Below are positions 47,747 through 59,800 of a DNA stretch of 64,000 nt, one piece after another (the first letter of the stretch is position 1; every line of letters begins with the position of its first letter). The notes beneath the pieces were generated by a model, which made no database searches, was not told the DNA's origin, and saw only the letters and a program-made list of their open reading frames with translations. This DNA comes from Hymenolepis diminuta. Lineage: Eukaryota; Platyhelminthes; Cestoda; Cyclophyllidea; Hymenolepididae. Where the stretch lies: assembly GCA_900708905.1 (NCBI GenBank), contig CAADRB010000012.1, positions 2,374,364 to 2,438,363 of the forward strand, read 5' to 3'. The position numbers were made by a program, and so were the translations under genes.

Positions 47747-50259
47747 ATGGAGGAAGCTAATGGTGAAACATACTCCGACACCAGTGCCTATTTGCGTGTA
47801 AGCATTCATTTTAATCTTTTTGGCGTAGAGGTACATTCATTATAAGTGAAAATTATTAAACTATGACTCCATCTTCCATGCACACGACAAAGACACTTTG
47901 CTCTTTCTGCCAAGGTCAACTGCTAATTAAACAATGATTGCCCTTAGGTCAAATATGTATATTATTGAATAGTGTAAAAATTTAGTCAAACTATTTTTAG
48001 GTTTTAATCAATTCATAAAGTGGAAATATATTTATGGTTATCTCTTTATGACATAACACTTAAGAAAATTAAATCCTATAAATAGATAATAAATTAATAA
48101 TTTATTTTCGTTAAACAGAATTTCTTTAAAAATATTTCAATATTAAACCACGTGCATTTTAGTAAACTCGATTATACTCCTTGGTATGTTTTGTGTACGC
48201 GTCTAATGAATCCCAGTAACGGCACCATCTATGAAATCATACAGCTATTAACGCATGATATCTGAAAATATCCAATAATACTCACTAAGGTCTAAGAACA
48301 ATAATGATTTCGCATGTTGATAAAGTAGGTAGAATGCATGCAGGTGCGTTGTATGGGTAGAGGCTTATTTCACCGTGTATTAGTCGGGACATTTAGTATG
48401 TTGACCTGTACCATGAGTAATTAAATTTTTATTTAATTTAATTCAGCTTAACAGCCGATACGACACAAATGCTGAAGCTGAGGTTGTCCAGTGGATTAGT
48501 CAAATTGTTGGCGAGAGTATTCCTCTTGGACGAGAAAATGTTCAACGGGCACTCAAGGATGGCAAGATTCTAGTGAGGTTGGTATTGTGGATTAGTCGAC
48601 TACGTTTTTTTATTATTTTTAATAATAATAAACGGTCTATATTATAGACTCATTGATGTTATTTATGAGCGGACCTCAAATCTACCACCAGCAGCTCAAA
48701 ATATTCGCCGACCTCTGAAACCAAACACTATGAACGCTCCATTTAAACAGGCATGCCTTTGAAACTGTGCTTTTTAATTGATAGATAAAGCTAAAGTTAA
48801 TAAGTTCAAACTAATCTATAGATGGAGAATATTCAAATATTCTTGGATGCCGCCGAAGCCTACGGAGTTCCAAAGACAAGCCTTTTCCAAACTGTTGATC
48901 TTTATGAAGCCCGAAATATGTCACAAGTTATCAATACCATCATGCAACTCGGTACCGAGGTAAATTGCAGCGAACTCATTCAAACAAAATGGAACCATTT
49001 AAAGAAAATATTTCATTTGCATATTCTTAATTTACTCTTTAGAAAATTTTTCCCTATTGATTGAAAAAATGACTAATATCATTACCTTTTCAGTGTCAAC
49101 GAAATGGCTTCGCTGGCCCGATCTGCGGACCAAAACCAACTAATAAACAGCAGCGTCAATGGACTGAAACGCAGCTTAGGGCTGGTGAAGGAATCGTGTC
49201 TCTTCAATCAGGAACCAATAAGTTTGCATCTCAAAAGGGTATGACCTTCGGTGGTGTTCGCCATGGTGCTGATATTAAGGCCGATGACATAAGTTTGGAG
49301 AGTAAGATTTAGTTTAATTATCTGAGTCCCTTAAAAATAAGTAGCGAAATATTGAGTAATTTATATTCCCCATGAAGGTCAGGGTGTCTGCAGTCTCCAA
49401 ATGGGAACGAATAAATTTGCTTCACAAAAGGGTATGTCTTTCGGCTCTGTTCGTCACGTTGCTGACATTCGTTGTGATGACGTCACAAAGGAAGGACAGG
49501 GCATCATTACCCTTCAAATGGGCACCAACCAATGTGCTTCTCAAAAGGTAAAAAAGCTTTCATAAAAGTGTATAGATTGAAAGGAAATTTTCTGGTCTTA
49601 ATTTACATTTAAATCTTACTAACCTTTGGCTTAACAGAAAAATTTGTCGATCCCTCAAGTTTTAAAACAAAGAAGTTTAACGAATCGATCAATTTTTTCA
49701 CGTTAAATATGTAAACTGATTCTCAGAATCTCTACAATGTGAATTATCGAAGGTTGGTGGTGTAAATTAGCTTAAGGGCAACTGAAAATTAATCAATTTA
49801 TTGAGCTTTTCGACCAATTTTTAAATAAATAAAAGACAAACTTCATATTTAGATTTTAACAGATGATTAAATCAAAACTTTACTTATCTCATTTAAAAGG
49901 GTATGGCAATGGGAGGCGTACGTCATGGTGCTGATATTCGTTGTGATAACATGTCCCGTGAGGCGCAGTCCACCATCACCCTCCAGTATGGTACCAACAA
50001 ATTCGCTTCTCAATCCGGAATGACCTCAATTGGTGCTGTTCGTCATATTGCTGACATCCGAGTCGGTCAAATGTCAGCCGAAGGCGCTGCTCATCTTGGT
50101 TTGCAAATGGGTCCCGGAGCTAACCAGGTAAGATTCATCTTCCTAAACCGTCTTTAAATTGTGTGAAGTTTCCACTATTAATCATTAATCGATTTTCAGG
50201 TGGCAACACAATCAGGCATGTCATTTGGTGCCATTCGTCATATCAATGACTCCCACTGA
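47747..50259 (+). CDS. Calponin-like actin-binding protein
   Basis: Eight exons: 47747-47797, 48447-48577, 48648-48750, 48822-48959, 49094-49301, 49378-49547, 49900-50127, 50200-50259; 362 aa. A single calponin-homology domain spans about residues 19-141, with VVQWISQIVGE, ALKDGKILVRLIDV, PFKQMENIQIFLDAAEAYGV and LFQTVDLYEARNMSQVI. After a linker come five calponin (CLIK) repeats from about residue 175, patterned LQxGTNKFASQKGMxFGxVRHxADI; the fifth is more diverged (LQMGPGANQVATQSGMSFG). Known for the family: binds F-actin and restrains actomyosin in smooth muscle; flatworm calponins are abundant in muscle. Length and repeat number suit trematode and cestode calponins better than the shorter myophilin type. 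Intron 3 has a GC donor (CAG|GCATGC); no GT alternative keeps the frame. Five other introns are 70-134 nt. Confidence 0.95.
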
Positions 50260-50566
50260 GTTTGCGATAAACGCCTCTATTTTCTTGTTTCATTGAAATA
50301 TATTTCTTCTATACCGCCATCCCTCTACTGAAGTTATGCACAATCCTACCCCTGTTTCGGTATTATTTATCTGAGTCCAATTTCGTGCAAAAATTTTGAA
50401 ATCAAGAGAAAATATTTAGTATGAACAAGTGGTTGACTGCTTATCTTTATCACTTTTTGCACTCCCCTATTGGTGCCTTCTTATGTTCTTTGTTCTTGTT
50501 TCTCCCAAGTTTCTTTTCATCTTGTTCCTTGTTATGGCCGTCCGTGTCCATGCTTTAATTTGAAAC

Positions 50567-50572
50567 AATAAA
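50567..50572 (+). terminator. Poly(A) signal of the calponin gene
   Basis: AATAAA about 310 nt after the stop, in a T-rich 3' flank; the first canonical signal downstream. Confidence 0.6.
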
Positions 50573-50599
50573 TTAATACTTAGGGAAATCAGTGAGTTC

Positions 50600-53500
50600 C
50601 CCAAGATTATAAATAACAATATGTTTGCTCAGATATAAAGCTGTATAAATTGTACTACTCGGGAAAGTGGATGCATAGGGAAATAGTACGGAAATTTGGT
50701 CAATTTCGTATGTGATTTTCACCGATTTGTTACTCAGTTCAGAAGAAACCGTGCGTTCATTGTTTGCCTTTTTTTAAAGGTGCTTTGAATAGATTCGGAT
50801 TGAACTGTATATTAATATAGAAAATAATATTATGATATGCTGCATTTAAACCACCTTGTCTTCTATTATGCGAATTGAGATATCAAAAAATTAAGCATTT
50901 TACCTTCTTGTTAATCATTAGGACTGCTAAACAGTGATCTCGTCGATAGTGCGCGAAACCACTTTCTTTTCTGCCAATATTCGCATAGGATTGACGGGTT
51001 TGTACTTCGCTATTTTTGCCTGAATTCACTTGAGGTGAAGATTTATACTTTTAAAAAGGTGAACTTATAATGCTAGCTATTTTAAACTTTCTTTCTAATT
51101 CCCATTGATAATCGATGGTATGATTTTCAAACGGTCCCCTTAATTTCACAGAGATAATTTTGCATTAATATTGAAGGAAGTGGTAGTGGTTTTACTTTTA
51201 GAGATGAATATAACCAATCAAAATTTTTTTGCTAAAGATTTGAGAATAAACAATTTATTTGTTTATTTATATTAATGATGGATTAAGATAAACTTACTTA
51301 CGGAACGAAAGCATAAATCGTTATTATTCTGTTATGAGAGGAATAGTTAATTGTACGAAATGAACAGGAAATATGATTATCCTATTAGTAATAAGAAAAG
51401 AATATCGTGGAGATACGGGGACCAGTCAAATACAAGTTACTAATTGTGGAGAGAAAAGAAAATGTCAATGATGAAAAGAAGACGAATATCTCCATGATTC
51501 CAGGCCTACATTCAACTTGTCTCTATAAACATATCCTTTTTAATTCTTCACAATGGTCAAAGAATTGTTTTATGTTTGGAAACTAATATATTTTACTAGT
51601 TATCTATTTATATCTTCAAAATTTTTCTCAGACCACAAGAACACTTTTTTGCTTGACCTACACTTAGTTTTAAATTGATCGATTTAATGTTGAAAACTCG
51701 ACTTACATATTTTCTGTTATTCATTTTTAATTAATATAATATAAGTAAGTATAGACTGAAGCAAGTAGGAAATGAAAGTACACATGTACAAACCCTAAAC
51801 TACGATTTTAATCAATACTTCCAGTCATATTATTTGAAAACAATGTTAAAAAATGAAGTATCGTACAGTTGTGAATATAAAATAATGTTTGCGTTTGAAT
51901 CATTTTGGTATTATGCAATTATTTAATTAATCGAACATGATGTTATACCTGGTATTGAAGTTTATTTTGAATTGATGTATTTTTCTAAATTTCTTTCTTG
52001 AATTTGGATTTGGTGATTGAGTTCGGTTATTTGAATTCCAATTTTTAACTGTTTCTCCACTGAAGTGGTAGTCAATTAATGTTCTTAAGCATTTCCTAAC
52101 AATTTCCTTACGTTCGCAGTTACGTGAATGTTGCTCAACTAAAAGAACAATTTAATTTAATGAGGTGTAAACTATTCAAACCCAGTTACTTCAGATACAT
52201 CGCCTAATGTATTTCCCCAGGCATTTGATATTATTTTCAGTACTTAAATCAAAATTTCTTACCTTAGTAGTTAAATCGGTTCGTATTTTCATTATTTTGT
52301 AATAATTGTGTGTTAGAGTATTTCAAATAAGAGACGCATTTAATTGCGCCTCAGTTCATGATGATGAGATAAATCCGACCTTGAAAATTTCACTTAGTTA
52401 TGTAATTCACCGAATATAGATAGCCTTAAATAGAACAGCAACCGTATGGCCATTCTTATTGGACGATTTTTGCGTAGATTAAGCACGGACCTATAAATGC
52501 TTTAGTGGAAAGTTCGGCAAATCCATAGAATCTAAATTTCCTTTAAAATAATGAATGATTAATCTCTTATACACAGTGACTGACAAGAAAATAAAGCAGT
52601 TAAGAGAAAGTGATAAAACGCTTGTTAATAACGCTATTGAGTTAGCTCAGATGAATCTTCCTCATTTATTACCTCTAAACATAATTAGCTGTTTTTTTTC
52701 TATAATAATAAGACAAATGTATCCCAATGGGATTAGTAATCAAATTAACTGGTTATTACACTCTAAACATGAGTTTTAACAAGAAATAGGGGAGGAAATT
52801 CCTTAAGTCCTAAATATGATGTGGTGGAATCTATATAGAGAGGTTTGAAAGACCCCTCCAATGATCAGGCTTTAATTTCTGCTTCAATTTCAATTCCTTC
52901 CCTTAATTTGTATTGAATCACTGCAGTGTCCCACGTGATCAAATGCTTTTGCACTATGCAAATTTTAAATCTATTTTCCTCGATTTGCCTAGTGTAATAA
53001 TAGTGTGCAGCAAATAAAACAATCACTTTTCTTCTGATTGACATTTGCACATCTATTTTGGGAAATTTGTTGCTCGTATAAGGTAATAGTATTTGCCCAT
53101 TTGGAAATATTATTTTGATTAATAAATATAGCTTCCTGATAGGTTAAAATTTCCATTTATTTGAAAAATAATGAAAATTTTGGAAGGATAAGGTTAGTGC
53201 CTTACTTTCCACAATTTAATTTGCGAATGAGTACTTTCTTAAGTTATTGTATGAGTGATTTGTTCTTGGTTGTTAAACATCGGGACCTCCCGCAAAAAAT
53301 TAGTAAAGATAAGTATTTACTAAGAATTATCTTATTGATAAGGTAGTGTAGAATAAATAACTGTAAGTTCATAAAATGAACAGATAATCGTTAATGGGCA
53401 CATAGGTGAGTAGTAGGGACCATTTTGTCACAATAGCCACTACCCTCTCCTATAGCACAGGGCTTTTGGTCAAGTATATCTCAAGTTCTAACCAGAATTA

Positions 53501-54690
53501 CTTCGTACTGGCCGATAGGGTTATTTTATTTTCTTAGTGACAACATGCTTGGTGACTTGCACTATTTGTCCTAGATATTTGTGAAGTCTCAGGCAGTTTA
53601 TTTTTAATTATTGTTGCAAAATTGCAGTAGTAAAGGGTTTTTAACACTACCAAATGTGTACTTGCACAACTGGAAAATGTGCTATTTTTCTATTACCAAG
53701 TGTTCAGACTGGGACTTTAAAGTGCAATCACTTGCATTTAGTAATACCTATGCAAATAGTGCGGTGTGATCTTGTCAACCGGTACAAATGTACCAAAATT
53801 TGCAAAAACTAAATCCTTCAACTGTGTGAATTTTTTTCCCTTTGATCAAAAAGAGGTGTAATCAGCTTACCTACAGAAAGTCTAGAATTTAGGAATATCT
53901 ATTCTAAATTTATGATTGTACCAAAAGCTTCAACAGCAAAAAGACGGGAGTGAGACCTTGTGTGCAATTGCCTCTCACTTTTGTATGAATTAAACACGGA
54001 TTGAGTAAATGGAGAAAATTACACATGTGATCAACTGAAGGCAAGGAAACACAGCCCACTATGAAATGAAATTGAATATCACAAAGTTATTGAATGAGTA
54101 TCAAATCTTAGTTATACTTATCATTTTTGACAGCAATTTAATGATAATTAGGTTCATTCATAAATATGTTACAATTCATATTTTTGTCAAACCCAATATA
54201 CAGTACATTTTAAATTGCAGTTTTCTTTCAAATATGAATTAACTGTATGAATGAAATACAGTAATCCGGAAATTTGGACTGATTTCTTCCTAGCTCACTA
54301 TTAATTTCAGCAGTGGCAGAATTTTATTCCCACACATGAGAACGAAACCCCAACGATCGATAATCCAGTACACGTGGGAGGAAACTTGTGGATTTCGCTT
54401 AGGTATTCTGGAAATTAATTTATTTTCCATAGCAGGGCTAGAACGCTTTACAACATTTCATCATGGGAAATATCCACACACTTAGGAAGTGAAAGTTCAT
54501 AAAGAGGGAGAATGTTCAACTTTACGAGGGGGAATTTAGAACAATAGAAATGAGAGTCGGAGAATCAGGAGAATCCTACTTCATCTGTTCTACAAAATTA
54601 TCAGATCGACTGGAGTTGGAGTTTCTCCAGACTTATCCTTTCTGCTAGAAGTATTAATTATTATTTTCCTCCTCTTTAAATACTTCTTTG
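50600..54690. other. Intergenic, nothing firm
   Basis: AT-rich. At 53550-53765 several related motifs recur (ACTTGCAC, GTGCTATTTTTC, GTGCAATCACTTGC), with a 10-bp inverted repeat GCACTATTTG / CAAATAGTGC near its ends, possibly a decayed small element. ORFs at 52555-52779, 52865-53050 (minus) and 53161-53346 are unassigned and not called. Confidence 0.35.
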
Positions 54691-54712
54691 TAATTATGCC
54701 TATTTGTTTAAG

Positions 54713-55063
54713 TCCCTACCGACTAAGTTGACTTTCGTCAGTACAGGCGTGTTTACCATAACGGGCCTTGTGTTATGGTTTGGGTTATTGGCTTCTGTGT
54801 TAAGCTGTTATATAACTGCGTTTTCCAGATTGGCTTGTTCTACTAGATTATCACTGACACTTCTAATTTGTTGCGCTAAAATACTCTCATTTATCGTCTC
54901 TCTCTTCGTATGGAAAATCTTAGTAGTATTATTTCTTGGGATTTTACAGCCATCCTATTTTCGTTTGATTTTTGTAGCAGCATCTAAAAAGGAGTCTTCT
55001 AGTTGGAACTATTTGAATGGGCTTTCTAATAACAATGCATGTGTAAAGACGACCGTTACTTAG
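54713..55063 (+). CDS. Candidate membrane-protein terminal exon
   Basis: An open frame of about 116 codons without any ATG, preceded by an acceptor-like TTTGTTTAAG at 54712. It encodes two or three hydrophobic segments (for example GLVLWFGLLASVLSCYI and LLICCAKILSFIVSLFVW, then VLFLGIL), followed by a polar tail KKESSSWNYLNG and stop TAG. AATAAA follows 12 nt after the stop (55075-55080). The hydrophobic pattern, length and adjacent poly(A) signal suggest a last exon or a 5'-truncated pseudogene of a multi-pass membrane protein. I recognise no family and found no upstream exon. Confidence 0.35.
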   Translation, partial: SLPTKLTFVSTGVFTITGLVLWFGLLASVLSCYITAFSRLACSTRLSLTLLICCAKILSFIVSLFVWKILVVLFLGILQPSYFRLIFVAASKKESSSWNYLNGLSNNNACVKTTVT

Positions 55064-55735
55064 AGAATTAAATTAATAAAACACGGCTGAATTTGGAGCC
55101 TTTTACTAAGAAGCGAAACTGAGAGAATCAAGGATAGAGACAGTTAAGAAGTTGAAAGAGAGGAGATAATAACCTGTTTTGTATAGTGCTGCGACATGAC
55201 GTTTTGGTTGTCCAGGGGGTATCCACTTATATACTTTGAGTGATCATCCAAATTATCTGTTGATTTAAATCACCAATCATATTTAGGTAGATTACGCATG
55301 AAACATGACGCGCCATTGCGCCATCAGACGATTAAGTAGGCGGGTCGATGAAGATAAAGTAAAAAGGAGAACCAAGGTCAAAAAGTTAATATTAGATTAA
55401 GGATAAAATTTTCGTCAAGGATTAGTTAAAATTAATAAATTAACGTATTCAGAATATGCTCTAACTATATGTACTTTAACTATATGTTTTAAATTCTCGA
55501 GTATTAGGGAAGAGAAATTGATCTTATTAATTGTTAAGTGAAAGATCGCCGTAATAAAGGCTCTTTCACATCAGCTTAAAGACATTCAATTGCTCTGGGA
55601 TCTCAATATCAGCTTAGCTATTTTAGAGCTTTCTGTGATAACATAGGAGAAAAATATTTTTAAACCTAATAAATTTAGCATATACAGGCTTGGATAATAA
55701 TGAGGACGATTCCTTTACAGTGTATACTTGTTTAG
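55064..55735. other. Intergenic, nothing recognised
   Basis: AT-rich, no gene seen. A short GC-richer stretch at 55300-55350 (GACGCGCCATTGCGCC) has no evident role. Confidence 0.35.
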
Positions 55736-56283
55736 TCAGTGTTTAGTCCCACATGAGTGAAGCAGCAATTTTAATGAAGCTTGTGTGGTCGTTCCAGTTG
55801 CTGGATAAATGCCAAATTGTCCTGTTACTGTCTCAAACATTTATATTGCTGAATAGGAAATGATTTAACTTACGTAATTCCCATTAAGCGATAGAGCGTT
55901 ATTGGTGGCAAATACTTACTTACGAACTTATTAAGGGCTAAAATTTTAATGAGTATGATTATAGCGAGGAGAATTTAAAGATGTTAGTTTAAACGAATTG
56001 ATTTAAAGTGATAACCAAAAAATTGGCGAATCATTTTGGATCTTCTTATTGTTAAGATTACACAAATTACAACTAGTTCAATTGTAACTTATTCAGGTCT
56101 TACCTTCTGGGTGACTTCATCCACACATTTATATTCCTCCCCAGGTTCCCCTTGGTAAGTCAAATTGCTTTGATTACTGTTGCTACCAAGTAGTTCATAC
56201 TGAATGTTTGAAGTTTTGTTCAATTCTTTGCTAAGCCCGAGATACCAAAAGCAACACTTACTGATAAACGGATACAGCATCAT
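55736..56283 (-). CDS. Candidate two-exon small gene, unknown
   Basis: On the minus strand ATG at 56283 opens a 60-codon exon (56283-56104) ending at AAG|GTAAGA. The peptide has MMLYPFISKCCFWYLGLSKE, then IQYELLGSNSNQSN, then GEPGEEYKCVDEVTQK. After a 272-nt intron, an exon in matching phase (55831-55736) reads TVTGQFGIYPATGTTTQ, then ASLKLLLHSCGTKH and TGA, for 91 aa in total. Composition is protein-like and the frames join, but the acceptor lacks a strong pyrimidine tract and a strong internal donor (ATCA|GTAAGT) lies early in exon 1. No family recognised. It would be divergently transcribed from STAM. Confidence 0.3.
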
Positions 56284-56838
56284 TCACCACATTCAGGATG
56301 ATAGAATAGTGACAAAGAACTAATATTTTGTAGGTTTTTTATTCAAATTTCCTGATATGAAATCACTTTAAGCAAAATTACCATCAGTACTTTTCCGAAA
56401 TGAAGGGAAAGATATGGGAAGACTTCAAATTAATTTCGCACGGATCGAAGAGTCCTAGAAATTGATATGGAATATAAAGTTCGGTTTAGTCTACCAGTTA
56501 GATTATTAACGATAGAGCGCACCTTATTGAAATATTTAATGGGAAATGCCCCTTCAGTCAATAATGACAGTTACGAAATTAGTAAATATAATGATCATTT
56601 TTTATTTCATACACTTATCACAGTGTTAAATTAATCACATTATTAAAGTTTTAATTTGCTCCGTTATTAGTTAGTCTAACGTTGTAAATTGTAACATATT
56701 TATTACAATTTTATAAAACGATTTCAGATTTGACTTTGCAAACAGTATATTTATTGTTCAAGAAATATGAAATTTTAATTTATTTAAAAAATTAATATTT
56801 GACATTTTCAAAACGAATTCTACATAATAATATATCTT

Positions 56839-56840
56839 AG
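56839..56840 (+). promoter_or_regulatory. Acceptor-like AG before the STAM start
   Basis: TATATCTTAG ends here, and the sequence after it is open in the STAM frame through to the ATG at 56871. It may be the acceptor of a 5' intron or of trans-splicing, in which case the true N-terminus could lie on an upstream exon or leader. Confidence 0.3.
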
Positions 56841-56870
56841 ACCTGCACTTTCATAAGTAGTAGAAAGCCC

Positions 56871-59800
56871 ATGAAATGTGGAGGACAGTTCAAATTAATT
56901 ATTGTGAGCGATGGAAGCCGCCATTGGTATGCAGTTTCTAAATTACTTTACGATGTAGATAAATGCTGTGATCTAAAAAATTTGGATGATAATTGGGCGG
57001 AAATCATCAATGTTGCAGACACTTATGCTATGGGACAGTATGTTTAGTTTGTTGAAATTTATACCAATTTAGACCCAAGAGGTGTCTTAAGCTCATAACA
57101 AACAAGATTTTTCAACACAATCCCAATGTATCAATGAAAGCTATTACGGTTTGTTTAATTCTAACATTAGATGATTTGTATAGCTTCTTGATTCTTGCGT
57201 TAAAAATGCTGGAAATTCGTTTACCCGCGAAATGTCATCGAGAGAATTCACCCAAAATTTTAAAAAGGGATATCCTGTGGGTTGTTGTTTTTTCTTATTT
57301 ATGGTTTCATTAGAAACTTCAAACGAAACCTCGAATGAGGCTTATCGATCTTTCAAAAGGGTGGTGGAAGGACTACGGTTCTAATCCAGAATTCAGGTAT
57401 GTCTTGTTTTTGCCCTTTTTACACTACTTTAGTCTTCTCACTGGGCTTTATCCGTGGATTGAAATTGAATATCCAACACATGTTCACGAGTACGAGGCTT
57501 CAATGAATGTAAGTATTTCACAACATTATTGTTTAATTGTTACATTCAATTCTAATAAATCGTTCTTTTCCTCCTCTTAGATTGAAAATAAAATGAAAAA
57601 TAGAGAAAAGATTCGAAATCTTAAGGCACAGGAAGAGGAAGATCTCGCTAAAGGTTTGCCTTATCGATATTCTTATTTCACAGTTTCTTGTTTCATCAGT
57701 TGACAATTTCTCAAAATTGATATTGTGGGCGTCTTAAAGTAGACCGCTTCGTTGCTACGGTGACTCTACTTGACTCTATATTTGTCGTTTATTCATAAAT
57801 GATAGGTTCTTGTACTTATGTGGATTAGTTTTATACTTCACGAATTAGATTTTCATTGTATTTCTTCTGAATGTATAATTCGCTGTTTAATTTCGGTTTC
57901 AAGTACTTTAAGCCTTTCGTTTCTCATCGTGTGTGGATGAAGTAAAATGGACTGAACTTCTATAATGACAATTTATCTGCCGATTCAACAAAACAGAAAC
58001 AAATGCATATTCCTTTGTTCATTGGATTGATATTTCAGTCTTATTTGACTTTTTGACCCCTTTTCGCATGGTGAAGATTCCAAACATCTAAATGACTTGC
58101 TACTTCTCAGCTATTTACGTGCACCTTTCATTATTAGCTAATGCTATAGTGATTACCGTTTTACGTTAAGTTAGTATTTTTCCGTAACCATGGTGTTTTT
58201 CTCATTTAAGTCTTCGCTTAGTTTAATTTCAGTCTACTACCCATTATTATCAGTGTTCATACAAATTGGCAAAAGCCTGTAAGCATAGTATCGACGTTTA
58301 GAAATTTGGTTGTTTCAATCGTTTTGTATTTCGAAGTATTTCATTGAGAAGCCTTGATGGGTCAGCTTTTATCCATGTGGATTATCATTTTGCTCCCTTT
58401 TTCAAATTTCTTGAAGTATCTATTTAATTATGGAGTATCTCCCACTTGACTCACGAATTAGTTACCTTTGCATTTCGCAATCACTCATTCATTTAGTTTA
58501 ATTGCAATAAATGAGCGTTAGGGATTGTTATGATGATTTGAAGAACAGGGAATTTCTATTGTCATGGTTATTTTTATTCATAATTCTTACAGTTTTGGTC
58601 CCGGTCTATAGTACACTGCACTTTACATTAGTTTTTTAATGCTAATCTGCTGCACGAGGAAAGTTTAGTATTTAATTATTTTGGAAGCAGGTTTTTGTAT
58701 TTATGAATTGCTAAATAATGTTTAGTTCTTTTGTCGTTCTTCAGGCCTTCTTGCAGTTTGTAATATTTGATTTTTATTTGAAGTTCTCTCGAAATCCTCC
58801 GTTTCAATTAAGAGTGACGTTCTAATATGTTTATCCTCATTTATTTGTTGAGAAATATTTAAGAATCTGGAAGTATATGTAATAGTTGAGTGCACAAAGG
58901 TTAGCTTTCCCATCTGCCTCCAAAAGCCAAAGGTCAGTGTATACTCAATGCAACTGACCAATTGCACTAGTCAATTCTGGGACGGCAGAATGTGAGATTC
59001 TTATAATAAAAGCGACTTCATTTATGTATCATTAATGGAAGTTCGAGTAATGGATCATTGCGCTCTTCAGACTATGCTTTATTAGGCAATTATTCATAGC
59101 ACTTTGTCTTGTTATTAACTCCTAATTTTCTTTGAACATGCTGGGATTGTTGCAATTAGAGTCACTTCAAAGATGTTCTATTATTCGTCTACTTTTTGTT
59201 TGTTTAAAAAGGATGAGTTGATAGCAAATTAAATGCTATAATATCGTATTATTTAAGACCTTTTAGTGTACATACAATGCATTAAATTCTGATTTTGTAG
59301 AAGCTCAGGACTAAAATTTGTTAGAAAAAATGTTGGCTTAGTTTGACCTATCGATCTCATTTTACATGAAGATATAATAAATATTGGAATTTGGCTAAAG
59401 TTATATAGTCGAGTTACTTTCCTTGCCGTTGTCATTCTAATTCCAGTTTTCTTCTAATTCACAACATAGTGGAAGAGCATAGTATTTGGATGAATAAGAG
59501 GGGCAATTCAGTTGAGAGGTATAAAAGAGAAATTTTGAGGTCCACTGAAGTTCAAGAATTAAAGCAAGGTTATATTCTGAATATTACCACCTCGTTATAT
59601 TCTTTTTCGACCCTTTTTTCATCCCTTACTGGACTAATTGGCTATTTTCCGTGTTTTTCCATTACCATGAGTAATAGTAATAGTGTCATATCTGGGGTTT
59701 TAAGTCTTATGGAAGGCAAGGGTAGTTAGAACGCCACATATCAGAGTGTTTTTCGCGATGTTGGCTTTAGATTCAGGTGGATTTTCGAGAAAGCAACGAA

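Noticed and set aside
52555..52779. 74-aa frame with a helical-looking start (TDKKIKQLRESDKTL)
   Set aside because: No second exon, and composition drifts to AT-rich noise in the second half.
52865..53050. 61-aa minus frame
   Set aside because: Has an ATG at 53044 but no similarity, splice partner or promoter.
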